64,000 nt of DNA from DATJGR01 sp963780795. GTDB lineage: Bacteria; Pseudomonadota; Gammaproteobacteria; Pseudomonadales; Azotimanducaceae. A program made the position numbers and the translations under genes. Each line of letters starts with the position of its first letter. Position 1 is the stretch's first letter. The notes beneath the pieces are model-generated. The model ran no database searches. It had not been told where the DNA came from and worked only from the letters and a program-made list of their open reading frames with translations. The stretch lies in assembly GCA_963780795.1 (NCBI GenBank), contig CAWADH010000005.1:372001-436000 (forward strand), read 5' to 3'. Of the stretch, positions 55,975-63,754 are shown one piece after another.

Positions 55975-56397
55975 CTACCAGGCGTCCAAGCGCAGGAAAG
56001 ACCTCGGCGGAAACCCTGTCAATACGCGCACCGGCCACGGCAGGCGGTAGTCGCGTTCGACGCGCGCGAGTTCATCGCCGGTGACGGGCATCGCGCGATA
56101 CGGGAGCTTGTGGCCTGCACGCGTGACGACCACCTGCGGATTCGCGAGCGCGCGGCGATACCAGCCTCGCGGCCAATGGTTCGCCGAAACGTACAGCGCG
56201 CCGCCGCTTTCGACACCGGCAATCACCGTGTCCTTGCTGCCGTCCGCGTCCGTGGTGGTGATCACCAGCCACTGCTCGTCGGACCCGACGCCGCTGTCCG
56301 CCTGGCGCTTTCCCATGAACGTCACCAGACACTCGAATGCGATGACGACGCCGACATACACCAGCACGACGATTCCCAGCGCCTTGACCGCTTTCAT
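55975..56397 (-). CDS. Nitroreductase/deazaflavin-dependent oxidoreductase-like (Ddn/DUF385 family)
   Basis: 140 aa from ATG, overlapping the upstream gene by four bases. One N-terminal helix (VKALGIVVLVYVGVVIAFECLVTFM) and then the split-barrel domain of the DUF385/F420H2-dependent group: WLVITTTDADGSKDTVIAGVESGGALYVSANHWPRGWYRRALANPQVVVTRAGHKLPYRAMPVTGDELARV. Mycobacterial relatives use cofactor F420; in proteobacteria, F420 is rare, so this may use flavin or another cofactor. The membrane anchor is unusual for the family. Conversion of nitro compounds or quinones is inferred. Confidence 0.82.
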   Translation of the reverse strand: MKAVKALGIVVLVYVGVVIAFECLVTFMGKRQADSGVGSDEQWLVITTTDADGSKDTVIAGVESGGALYVSANHWPRGWYRRALANPQVVVTRAGHKLPYRAMPVTGDELARVERDYRLPWPVRVLTGFPPRSFLRLDAW

Positions 56398-56636
56398 GCG
56401 TCCGCTCCCGGATCGAGGTCGATGCGCGCCTTCCCGGCGTGCAGTTTCGCGTTCGCATCGATCGCCTCTTGTGCCAACGCGATGTCGCCGAGCGCGGCAA
56501 ATGCATGCGCGCACCCGCGCGGTACGTCGCGGTCGGTGAAATGCCGGGCGGCGATCCGGCAATGGGCCGCGGCGCGCTCGAGCTTTGCCGCCGCCGCTTT
56601 GAATTGCTCCGCAACGTCGTCCCTTGGGTCGGTCAA
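56394..56636 (-). CDS. Small helical protein, unknown
   Basis: 80 aa, mainly alpha-helical and alanine-rich (VAEQFKAAAAKLERAAAHCRIAARHFTDRDVPRGCAHAFAALGDIALAQEAIDANAKLHAG). Two Cys and two His at 20-60 may bind a metal or form a disulfide, but I see no known motif. It overlaps the Ddn-like gene by four bases and leads the transcript that continues into the VOC and GFA genes. Similar short helical proteins exist in proteobacteria as hypothetical proteins. Confidence 0.65.
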   Translation of the reverse strand: MTDPRDDVAEQFKAAAAKLERAAAHCRIAARHFTDRDVPRGCAHAFAALGDIALAQEAIDANAKLHAGKARIDLDPGADA

Positions 56637-56737
56637 TTCAGCCTCCCGTCTGTCGTACCCGTTCGTCGCGGCGTTTTCGGTCGCGCCGCGTTCTCTGCTA
56701 ATGTCGCTGCCCCCATACGTTCCAAAGGCGATCCGAC

Positions 56738-57382
56738 ATGACGATCAAAGTGCACGGCCATCCACTGTCGCCGTTCGTGCGCAAGGTGCTGCTGGCGCTC
56801 GACATCAAAGGCATCGAGCACGAGAACATCGTGGTGTTCCCCGGCGACTCGAGCCCGCAGTTTCGCGCAGTGAGCCCGCTCGGGAAAATACCGGTACTGC
56901 AGCACGACGATTTCTCCGTTGCCGACTCCAGCGTGATCTGCCGCTATCTCGAGCGCGTGTTCCCGGCGCCGGCGATCTACCCCGCCGACCCGAAACTGGA
57001 GGCGCGCGCGTTGTGGGTGGAAGAGTACGCGGATACGAAGCTGACCGAGAACTGCGCCGGACTCTTCCAGCAGCGATTCCTGTTTCCGAAGCTGATGAAC
57101 AAGCCCACCGACCAGGCCATCGTCGACGACATCCTCACGCATGGCATGCCGCCGGTGCTCGACTACCTCGAGTCGATCGCGCCGGAAAGCGGCTACTTCG
57201 TCGGCAACGCGATCTCGATCGCCGACATTTCGGTGACCACCTGTTTCCTGCAGGCGCAGTACGCCGATTTTGCGGTCGACGCGAAGCGCTATCCGAAACT
57301 CGGTCGTTATCTCGCAGCGGCATTTGCGTCGCCGATCGTCACCGCGCGGATGGCGAAGGAGCGCGCGGTCGTCGGCAACTGA
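56738..57382 (+). CDS. Glutathione S-transferase family protein
   Basis: 214 aa. MTIKVHGHPLSPFVRKVLLALDIKGIEHENIVVF has Ser11 in the SPFVRK motif as the candidate activating residue; PLGKIPVLQHDDFSVADSSVICRYLERVF holds cis-Pro and the Asp-Ser-Ser glutathione site. GNAISIADISVTTCFLQAQYADF is the helical-domain ISIAD box with capping Asp. It is a bacterial GST of the theta/zeta-like group. The gene is on the plus strand within a minus-strand stretch and is followed two bases after its TGA by palindromic repeat C. Confidence 0.92.
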   Translation: MTIKVHGHPLSPFVRKVLLALDIKGIEHENIVVFPGDSSPQFRAVSPLGKIPVLQHDDFSVADSSVICRYLERVFPAPAIYPADPKLEARALWVEEYADTKLTENCAGLFQQRFLFPKLMNKPTDQAIVDDILTHGMPPVLDYLESIAPESGYFVGNAISIADISVTTCFLQAQYADFAVDAKRYPKLGRYLAAAFASPIVTARMAKERAVVGN

Positions 57383-57383
57383 C

Positions 57384-57428
57384 GAATAGGTCAAAAAGAC
57401 GGTGCCAGGCACCGTCGGTGACTTATTC
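57384..57428. repeat. Palindromic intergenic repeat, copy C
   Basis: GAATAGGT (57384-57391) faces ACTTATTC (57421-57428) with one mismatch; inner GACGGTGCC-A-GGCACCGTC is a perfect 9+1+9 palindrome. Located between the convergent GST (+) and GFA (-) genes. Confidence 0.85.
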
Positions 57429-57466
57429 CGTCATCGTGCGCGGGTGCCGCACTCGCCACCCGAACG

Positions 57467-57856
57467 CTATGGATGTGTGTCGTGCTGCGGAAGGTCGTCG
57501 GCGACCGATACCCACGGCGCCTTCGACTTCGCCCACACGTGCATCTGCGGCGCCGGCACGTCGCGGTCGTCGATCGCGCCGAGCGGAACGCCGCGATATT
57601 GCGGAAGACCCGCGGGTTCGTACCAGAGCGGCGAGCCGCACGTGCTGCAGAACACCCGCAGACCGCCGCCGGAATCGAACTTCGTCACGCCGCCTTCGGC
57701 CGGCGTTGCCGTGAACTGCGCCGTCGGCACCAGACCCCACGCCGCGTACGCGGTTCCGGAGAATTTCCGGCAGTTCGAGCAATGGCAGTAGCGGGCGTTG
57801 TGCACGGTACCGTCGATCTCGAACGAAACGGCTTTGCAGAGACAGCTTCCCTTCAT
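57467..57856 (-). CDS. GFA family protein (sixth copy)
   Basis: 129 aa from the ATG that overlaps the stop of the terpene-cyclase-like gene by four bases. Ligands CLCKAVSF, CHCSNCRK (about 24-31) and CSTCG. WAKSKAPWVSVADDLPQHD ends in the common GFA W-A-x-S-K-A-P-W motif. Translational coupling to a toroid protein gene is unusual for this family and is the only sign of partner choice. Confidence 0.92.
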   Translation of the reverse strand: MKGSCLCKAVSFEIDGTVHNARYCHCSNCRKFSGTAYAAWGLVPTAQFTATPAEGGVTKFDSGGGLRVFCSTCGSPLWYEPAGLPQYRGVPLGAIDDRDVPAPQMHVWAKSKAPWVSVADDLPQHDTHP

Positions 57857-58764
57857 GATCGCGAGTACCAGTTGAGCACGCGCAATGCGCGCAGTGTATT
57901 CCAGCGGCTCGCTTCGCCGGCCCGTCCTTCCATCTCGAAGTGCTGTTTGCCTTCGTGCGGATTTTCCAGCGGCCAGCGTCCGTTCCGATCGCGCTTGCTC
58001 GCCACCAGCTCCACCGCCTCGGCCGCGCGCGCGTCGGGCGCGAGATCGGCGCTGCGCAAATAATCGAGTCCGCGCAGCACGTCGTAATACCAGCGCGCCG
58101 GATACGAAAACTGCGTCCACTCCGGATTCACGACCTCACCGGTGGAAAGCCGTCTGAAGAGTCCGCGATCGAGCAGATACTCGTGCGCGCGACCGCGCGC
58201 GGCCTGCACCGCCGGCACCGCGCCTTTGCTTCGTTCGTACTCGAGCAGACCTTCGAGCACGCAGATCGTCGAATGAAACGACGACCGCTTGCTGCGCGGC
58301 CAGCAGTTCCAGCCGCCGTCGTCGCGCTGCTCGGCGATCAGTCGTTGGACCAGCGAATCGCTCGGCTCGCCGAAATACGCGCCGCACGCGAGCACGCGGC
58401 CGTTGATGCACGCCTCTTCCTCGCCGTCGAAATACGGCGCGTCTTTGAACTCCGGTCCCCAGGTGGTGGGGCGGACGCGGTCAATCGCGCGACGCGCGCG
58501 CTCGGACGATGCGTCCAGCCCGAGTTCTCTCAGCATCAGCAGCGTATCGGTGGTCGCGATCCAACCCGGCACCACGTACGGACCGCCGCCCCAGTGACCA
58601 TCCGCTGCCTGCAGATCGAGCAGGCGCGCGCCCCAGCCTTCGATCGCAACGCGCGCACGCTCGCGGGCAACGGTGCTGTCGGATTCACGCAGCAGGTCGC
58701 GCATCACCTGCCAGCGGATCGACGGATCGGAATCGAGTAACCACGCTATGACTTCGTTCGACAT
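57853..58764 (-). CDS. Prenyltransferase/squalene oxidase-repeat toroid protein, unknown function
   Basis: 303 aa. Repeating helical hairpins with QAADGHWGGGPYVVPGWIATTDTLLMLRELGLD, QRDDGGWNCWPRSKRSSFHSTICVLEGLLEY and RDRNGRWPLENPHEG show QW-type repeats of the terpenoid cyclase/prenyltransferase alpha/alpha toroid. The catalytic DxDD of squalene cyclases is absent. CACGAYF and SFHST give Cys/His spots, so a metal site is possible but unproven. It may be a toroid lyase or a binding protein. Four-base overlap with the GFA copy suggests joint function. Confidence 0.78.
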   Translation of the reverse strand: MSNEVIAWLLDSDPSIRWQVMRDLLRESDSTVARERARVAIEGWGARLLDLQAADGHWGGGPYVVPGWIATTDTLLMLRELGLDASSERARRAIDRVRPTTWGPEFKDAPYFDGEEEACINGRVLACGAYFGEPSDSLVQRLIAEQRDDGGWNCWPRSKRSSFHSTICVLEGLLEYERSKGAVPAVQAARGRAHEYLLDRGLFRRLSTGEVVNPEWTQFSYPARWYYDVLRGLDYLRSADLAPDARAAEAVELVASKRDRNGRWPLENPHEGKQHFEMEGRAGEASRWNTLRALRVLNWYSRS

Positions 58765-58785
58765 CGGTTCACACCTCGATGCGAT

Positions 58786-59592
58786 TCAGCGACTGCCGTC
58801 GATATCGAGACCGAGCCTGTCACACAGATGCGCAAGCGTCACGCGCTCGAATTCTTCGGGCCATGTCGCGCCGAGTTCGGCCGCGAGCGCACGCGCGCGC
58901 GGAAGGAACGCCTCGGCCAACGCCTTCGACCGCGCGAACACGGACGGCCAGGTCGCATCGAGCGCGGGCAGATTCGTCAACGCCGCGAACTGCGACCGCG
59001 TGAGATGCCGTTTCAGCGACAGCACACCTCGTTGCGGTTGCGCGCCGTTTTCCAGCGTCATGATCCGGATCAGCATGTCGCGCAGCAGGTTCGTACCGGT
59101 CTGCGCGGTGACGACGTCGTCTCTGCCGTTCACCACCATGGACAAGCCGAGCACACGAATGAACTCGTTGACGATGTCGATCAGACCGTCCGCGGTCAGA
59201 TTACGGCGATGTTCCGCAACCGGTCGCAGCTTCTCGAACACGTGCAAAGGGTCGAACAGCGGCCGCAGCTGATCCTGCGAGAAGTAGGCGATCTCGTGTT
59301 GCGTCAGCACCGTGAAGTCGAAGCGCAGCCACTCCTTCGTGATCGAATTGATCGTCCGCGCGTTGGGCAGCACGTTCGAGAAGAGAATCGGCTGCACCTT
59401 GTCCAGATTGTTGGCGAGCTCGTCGATACATTTCGGAACGTCGTCCGCGTTGGCTACCACCACGTACACGTCGACATCGCTGAAGTCGTCTGCCTCGCCT
59501 CGCCCGTAGCTGCCGCCGAGAAACGCTCCGCCCACGCGCTCGATGCCGCGGAGCACCTCGGCAATCCGGTCGATCAACGCGCGTTGATGCAC
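58786..59592 (-). CDS. Nucleotidyltransferase domain protein (aminoglycoside-type/NTP_transf_2)
   Basis: 268 aa. GAFLGGSYGRGEADDFSDVDVYVVV at 22-45 is the pol-beta NTase signature GS-x10-DxD, with metal Asp39 and Asp41; a third acidic residue is in RFDFTVLTQ near 92. The rest (about 110-268) is helical, in the layout of ANT or kanamycin nucleotidyltransferase-like proteins. It could adenylylate a small substrate or a protein. Separate from the toroid gene by 21 bases on the same strand. Annotated start is an ATG without a strong site. Confidence 0.88.
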   Translation of the reverse strand: MHQRALIDRIAEVLRGIERVGGAFLGGSYGRGEADDFSDVDVYVVVANADDVPKCIDELANNLDKVQPILFSNVLPNARTINSITKEWLRFDFTVLTQHEIAYFSQDQLRPLFDPLHVFEKLRPVAEHRRNLTADGLIDIVNEFIRVLGLSMVVNGRDDVVTAQTGTNLLRDMLIRIMTLENGAQPQRGVLSLKRHLTRSQFAALTNLPALDATWPSVFARSKALAEAFLPRARALAAELGATWPEEFERVTLAHLCDRLGLDIDGSR

Positions 59593-59614
59593 ATAGCCTC
59601 CGTCGTTCGGCCGG

Positions 59615-59929
59615 CTACTGCTGCCGATAGCTCTGCCGATATTCGAACGCGGCGACGCATTCCGGCAGGTCGTAATAGAGTGGCGCTCTGTCGCCGGTTT
59701 TCCCGCCGTAATCGGCGTAGAAGCGCTGGCAGTCAGGTAACGTGCTCTTCATTTTCTGCTGCACGCATTCCTGCACGTACATTTCGCGCTCGGGTTCGAG
59801 CTTGCGCTCACGCGCTGCTTCGCACTCGGCATCGAGCTTCTGCTGCATGGAAGCGTGATCGTCGCCGGCAACGCCGAGCGACGGCAGCGGCACTGCGATC
59901 GCGAATAGAACTACGTGACGGATCTTCAT
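59615..59929 (-). CDS. Exported small protein with cysteines, unknown
   Basis: 104 aa. Signal peptide MKIRHVVLFAIAVPLPSLGVAG, then a helical, charged domain with DAECEAARERKLEPEREMYVQECVQQKMKSTLPDCQRFYADYG and LPECVAAFEYRQSY: four Cys at regular helical spacing, resembling a CX9C-like twin-cysteine helical hairpin. Such proteins often form two disulfides in the periplasm; function is unknown. It precedes the NTase gene (22 bases) and follows the methyltransferase gene (51 bases) on the same strand. Confidence 0.75.
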   Translation of the reverse strand: MKIRHVVLFAIAVPLPSLGVAGDDHASMQQKLDAECEAARERKLEPEREMYVQECVQQKMKSTLPDCQRFYADYGGKTGDRAPLYYDLPECVAAFEYRQSYRQQ

Positions 59930-59980
59930 CGCAGACTCATCTCTCGGACCGGCAACGATGATAACCAGACTTCGGCATCG

Positions 59981-60745
59981 TCACTTCGTGCCGAGCGTGA
60001 AACCGAATCTCTGCTTCGACACGAAGCGACCGCCCGGCTCGATCTGCAGCAGCGCCGCCCGCAGGTCCGCTTCGAAGCGATCGGCGTTGGACCCGAGCAC
60101 GGGCCGCGATGCGATGGACGTGGAGAACAGGAAACCGACGAGCGAGTCGCAGGTCCACGTGTGATCCGTCACCGATTCGTACTCCTGCACCGTCAACCCT
60201 GCGGCGCGCAACGCCTGTACCGGTCCGCCCCATTCGGCCGCGTTGGGATCACCGAGCGCGCCGGCCGTCCAACGGTTCACCACGTCCACCAGCGCACGCT
60301 TCCATCGCTCGTGCCCGCGCCACACCGACTCGCCGGCGAGCGTCGCGAGCGACCCGCCGGGCCGCAGCCATTCGACACTGCACTGCAGCACGCGCGGGTG
60401 GTCGAGACGGTGGAATGCTTCGCCGATCGTGATCAGTTCGAGCGAGCTGGACGGTAACTGCAGATCCTCCGCTCGCGCCACGCGCCACTCGATGTTGGCG
60501 GCGCCGCGTTTCATCGCTTCCTGTTTGCCCACGGCGATCATCTCCGGCTCGACATCTACGGCCAGCACACGGGTGAAGTGTGGCGCCAACGGAATCGCGA
60601 GGCGACCCGGCCCGCACGCGAGATCCAGCAGAGCACCGCGTCCGGTGGTTCCCGCGCAGGCTCGCAGATGCGACAGGAAATCGTCCTGATACGGTGGGCG
60701 GAATCGCGCGTAGTAGCCGGCGGTGCCGGTGAATGCAGATTGCAC
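59981..60745 (-). CDS. Class I SAM-dependent methyltransferase
   Basis: 254 aa from a GTG; longer frames have no family similarity. Motif I LLDLACGPGRLAIPLA at about 40-55 with Asp and GxG, motif II VLAVDVEPEMI, post-motif VARAEDLQLPSSSLELITIGEAFHRLDHP and strand 5 WLRPGGSLATLAG are all typical of Methyltransf_11. YYARFRPPYQDDFLSHLRACAG is the subgroup of YP/ubiquinone-like small-molecule methyltransferases. Substrate unknown. It is eight bases from the PhyH gene upstream. Confidence 0.92.
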   Translation of the reverse strand: MQSAFTGTAGYYARFRPPYQDDFLSHLRACAGTTGRGALLDLACGPGRLAIPLAPHFTRVLAVDVEPEMIAVGKQEAMKRGAANIEWRVARAEDLQLPSSSLELITIGEAFHRLDHPRVLQCSVEWLRPGGSLATLAGESVWRGHERWKRALVDVVNRWTAGALGDPNAAEWGGPVQALRAAGLTVQEYESVTDHTWTCDSLVGFLFSTSIASRPVLGSNADRFEADLRAALLQIEPGGRFVSKQRFGFTLGTK

Positions 60746-60753
60746 TGCGAGGC

Positions 60754-61623
60754 CTAGTCCACCGGCGCCGGCACGAGATCCCAGTTCGGAGGCCACGCGA
60801 GGTGATCGAAGCGTTCGCGATATCGCGCCGTAACCGGCACGCGCAATTTCGTCAGCACCGGTTCGGCGTCCTTGTAGAAGTCGATCGCCACCGGCCGATA
60901 CCACCACGGCTGATACGACAGCGCGAGCATCGGCCGCGCTTCAGCCGTCGAGTTCGTGGTGCCGCGGTGCCACATCCGCAAATCGCGCAACAACAGCGCG
61001 CCCTTCGACAACGGCACGCGCACCGGCGGAACTTCAGCGCGGCGCGCCTCGAGCCAGTCGTTGGGAACCAGCAGCGTCTTCCGATGCTCCACCGAACGCA
61101 CGTCGAGGTGCGTGCCAGGCCACACCTCCAGTGCGCCGTTGTCGAGCGAGACGTCTACCAGCGGGATGTTCACAGCCAGCGACGACGTCGGCGGCGCCTG
61201 CTCGAGGGCCGGCCACAGTTGATAGTCGTCCCAATGCACGGGCTGCCGTTGCGTGGTGTGTGCCAGCATCGTATTGCCGGTGTACAGCGCCAGCCGCACG
61301 CGTCCCATCAAGGCACGCGCAATCGACACCGCAATCGGATTGGCGATGATGTCGGCGTACAGATCGCGGGCACGCGGCGGCGGGTTGTGCTGCACGTGGC
61401 CCGGAACTTCCAGTGCAAACGGATGGCGAGCCGCCGCATCGAGGTCTTCGGCCATCGACGCGCGCAACGCGTCGCAATGGTCGAGGTCGACTGCGCCTTC
61501 GACGATTGCGGCACCGTGCACACGGATCGACCCGATCACTTTGGTCAGTCGCTCGGCAGACAATGCACCAGCCGCGATTTCTTCAGCAGTGGAACGCAGC
61601 GTTACGAAGGGGTGATCGCTCAT
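60754..61623 (-). CDS. Phytanoyl-CoA dioxygenase (PhyH) family protein
   Basis: 289 aa. Double-stranded beta helix with metal ligands His130-x-Asp132 (PVHWDDY) and His219 (RMWHRGTTN); Arg230 (ARPMLALSY) is the 2-oxoglutarate anchor. PGTHLDVRSVEHRKTLLVPNDW and GALLLRDLRMWHRG are typical of the PhyH superfamily that hydroxylates fatty acids, secondary metabolites or amino acids. It may work with the methyltransferase downstream. Divergent partner none; a GNAT remnant is upstream. Confidence 0.92.
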   Translation of the reverse strand: MSDHPFVTLRSTAEEIAAGALSAERLTKVIGSIRVHGAAIVEGAVDLDHCDALRASMAEDLDAAARHPFALEVPGHVQHNPPPRARDLYADIIANPIAVSIARALMGRVRLALYTGNTMLAHTTQRQPVHWDDYQLWPALEQAPPTSSLAVNIPLVDVSLDNGALEVWPGTHLDVRSVEHRKTLLVPNDWLEARRAEVPPVRVPLSKGALLLRDLRMWHRGTTNSTAEARPMLALSYQPWWYRPVAIDFYKDAEPVLTKLRVPVTARYRERFDHLAWPPNWDLVPAPVD

Positions 61624-61756
61624 GGGAGATGGACCGCATCGCGAGGACCGGAATTTAGCATCGTTGCCCGATGCGGCGGAAATGCGGACAAATCTCCTGG
61701 CGTCGTATCAGCCTGCGCGCCAGCAACAGGCAAACCGCTCGACGCCCGGCCACAGT

Positions 61757-61885
61757 TAGCCGAGCGAACTGATTTCAAAGCCGCAGCGTCGGTAGAACGG
61801 CACCGAATCGACATGCGCTTCTGCGTGAAGCTCGGAAACCGCTCCGTCCTTTCGCGCCGCTTCGATCCTGGATCGCCGGCTCGTC
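61757..61885 (-). pseudogene. GNAT acetyltransferase C-terminal remnant
   Basis: On the minus strand one frame reads RIEAARKDGAVSELHAEAHVDSVPFYRRCGFEISSLG then TAA (61757-61759). That is the end of a GNAT domain (alpha-beta motif B, VPFYRRCGFE). No start or motif A lies before it; codons upstream run through unrelated sequence to the DUF2238 gene end. It is therefore a fragment, visible but not coding. The rest of 61624-61911 shows nothing recognisable. Confidence 0.5.
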
Positions 61886-61911
61886 CATTCGCTGCGAGAC
61901 GTCGACGAGCT

Positions 61912-62529
61912 TCATGGCTCTGCCAACCGCCGCACCTGACGATCGTGCAAGTGCGCGAAACACGTCAGTAGGGTTACGGATCCGATCAGCGCAAGCAACA
62001 TGTCGGACTGCGTGTCCCACGGATCGCCCTGCGTGCCCAGAAAGTCGTCAGCCCCTTGACCCGCGGCCAGCGCCACACCCCACTCGACGAACTCGTACGT
62101 TGCGCTGACAGCCAGCGCCACGCACACCACCAGGAACGCCAGCATGCCGGGCGTTCTGACGTACCGTCCGCGAACGAAGATCTCGCGCGCAACTAGGGCT
62201 GCGGTGAAACCCTGAAGAAAGTGGCCGATCTTGTCGTACGGATTGCGGTGCAGGTGCAACAGCTCCTGCAGTTCGAAACCCAGCGGCACGCGCGCATATG
62301 TGTACGCACCGCCGACCATCAGCACGACCGCATGAACGAAGAGACACGCATACAACAGCGTCGTCAGCGGGAATCGATCGTACGTTAGCCACAGCACCGG
62401 TAGCGCGATCACCACCGGCAGCACTTCCAGTAACCACGTAGCGCGGTCGTACGGCTGCAAGCCGGAGACCAGCAGCAGCGCCGTAGTGCCAACGGCAGCA
62501 GCGATCAACCAGGGCGTGCGTTGTTGCAT
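61912..62529 (-). CDS. DUF2238 (YjdF-like) membrane protein
   Basis: 205 aa with about six helices. YDKIGHFLQGFTAALVAREIFVRG is the conserved block with the H-x2-Q-G-F motif, and ATYEFVEWGVALAAGQGADDFLGTQGDPWDTQSDMLLALIG is the DUF2238 signature with D-P-W-D-T-Q-x-D-M. The function is unknown. It is separate from the DinB gene by 44 bases on the same strand. Confidence 0.92.
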   Translation of the reverse strand: MQQRTPWLIAAAVGTTALLLVSGLQPYDRATWLLEVLPVVIALPVLWLTYDRFPLTTLLYACLFVHAVVLMVGGAYTYARVPLGFELQELLHLHRNPYDKIGHFLQGFTAALVAREIFVRGRYVRTPGMLAFLVVCVALAVSATYEFVEWGVALAAGQGADDFLGTQGDPWDTQSDMLLALIGSVTLLTCFAHLHDRQVRRLAEP

Positions 62530-62573
62530 CCGATGATCCTAACGACAGAGTCGGGCGGCGTGATCGTGGACCT

Positions 62574-63077
62574 CTAAAGTCCCCATTCGTTGCGCCAGCT
62601 CATTGGCGTCTCGAATCCGGCGAGCGCCGCGTACACGCTCCACTGACCGTGATGAATCGCTTCATGCTGCACAACCGTGTAGGCAAGGTCGCCCAAAGTG
62701 AACGGAGTTCCGAAGAAATCGATCGTCGCTCGCGGATCGGCCGCCTCGAACTTCGCCAGCAGATCGCCGTGAGTCTCATCGAGCGCGTGCATCAGTTCTT
62801 CGCGCCTGAGTGCGCCCGTGTAGTGCGAGTGCTTCTTCGAGAAGTCGGCCCGCTTCGAGACGATCGACTCGGCATACACGCCTCGAACGCACACCACGTG
62901 TCGCAACTGTTTGCAGAACGGCGCAAAGCCGTCGCCGTGTCGGCCGGCAGTGGCGGCACCGCCTGGCCCCGGCAGCTGCGGCGAAAAGTGCCAACACGTA
63001 TCCGGCACGGCGGCCACGAAATCGACGGTCATGCGCTGCACGAAGTCGAACCGTCGTTTGAAATCCTTCACTGACAC
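62574..63077 (-). CDS. DinB family protein
   Basis: 167 aa from a GTG with GGAGG four bases upstream. DinB four-helix bundle: N-terminal FDFVQRMTVDFVAAVPDTCWHFSPQ, then FAPFCKQLRHVVCVRGVYAESIV and VVQHEAIHHGQWSVYAALAGF with the metal-binding His-E-x2-H-H-x-Q. Members bind divalent metal and act as thiol transferases or damage-linked enzymes. GTG 63071 is an alternative. It overlaps the end of the DUF2161 gene. Confidence 0.9.
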   Translation of the reverse strand: MSVKDFKRRFDFVQRMTVDFVAAVPDTCWHFSPQLPGPGGAATAGRHGDGFAPFCKQLRHVVCVRGVYAESIVSKRADFSKKHSHYTGALRREELMHALDETHGDLLAKFEAADPRATIDFFGTPFTLGDLAYTVVQHEAIHHGQWSVYAALAGFETPMSWRNEWGL

Positions 63078-63754
63078 TGAACCTCCGTCTCGCGCTCGAG
63101 CCAGAGCGGCACTTCCTGCCGTCCACGCGGCGACAGCGCATACACACCAAGCGAGGCTCGATCGAACCAGCCGTATGCGTCCCGGTAGAGGATGTCGCGC
63201 GCTTTTGGTACCTCTAGCGTGCGCGCGACATTCGAAGCCTTGGTCGGTCCCACTTCCTGCAGCAGCTGCGCGATCTTCAGCGCCTGTTGCCGGTACGCGG
63301 TCATCACGCCGCCTCGTCTGTGCAGACCGCCGGGGTTCGGATCGCCGACGCGCTTGCGGAACTCACCCAGCAATCGTTCGTGACGATGCTTCGATCGGCG
63401 CGGTTTGTATTCGCCAGGATCGAGCAGCACGTCGACGGGTGCGACGGCCGCCGCCGCGTCGATCACCATCAACCCCAGGCCGAGCATCCTGAGCAGCTTC
63501 ACGACGTGCTTGCGCCGCGCGCTCAACACCGAACACTGCTTCGGTATACCTACATAGACCTTTGGCGTGAGCGACAGCCGCTCCACGGCCTGCAGCACCA
63601 CGTTCAGGTTGAGCGAGAGCTTGAGTTCCACCACCACGGGCGCTTCCGCATCGCGCACGGCGAGCACGTCGCAATCGCCGATCTCGCCTTTCACCTCGTA
63701 GCGCTGCGATTCGAGGAATCGCTTCAGCGGCGGATAGAGATCCGATTCTTTCAT
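63068..63754 (-). CDS. DUF2161 PD-(D/E)XK-type phosphodiesterase-like protein
   Basis: 228 aa from an ATG four bases overlapped with the partial gene upstream; a longer frame has no similarity. LYPPLKRFLESQRYEVKGEIGDCDVLAVRDAEAPVVVELKLSLNLNVVLQAVERL contains the D-x11-E-x-K nuclease-like core (GDCDVLAV...VELK). The C-terminal half RQQALKIAQLLQEVGPTKASNVARTLEVPKARDILYRDAYGWFDR is a winged-helix-like domain with basic residues. Such fusions are candidate nucleic-acid enzymes; activity is unproven. Confidence 0.85.
   Translation of the reverse strand: MKESDLYPPLKRFLESQRYEVKGEIGDCDVLAVRDAEAPVVVELKLSLNLNVVLQAVERLSLTPKVYVGIPKQCSVLSARRKHVVKLLRMLGLGLMVIDAAAAVAPVDVLLDPGEYKPRRSKHRHERLLGEFRKRVGDPNPGGLHRRGGVMTAYRQQALKIAQLLQEVGPTKASNVARTLEVPKARDILYRDAYGWFDRASLGVYALSPRGRQEVPLWLERETEVQCQ

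Noticed and set aside
33091..57856. Integron cassette array
   Set aside because: Family content (GNAT, VOC, GFA, DUF1801) recalls cassettes and some GTTAGGC-like words occur, but no paired attC sites, no integrase and genes overlap each other, which cassettes do not.
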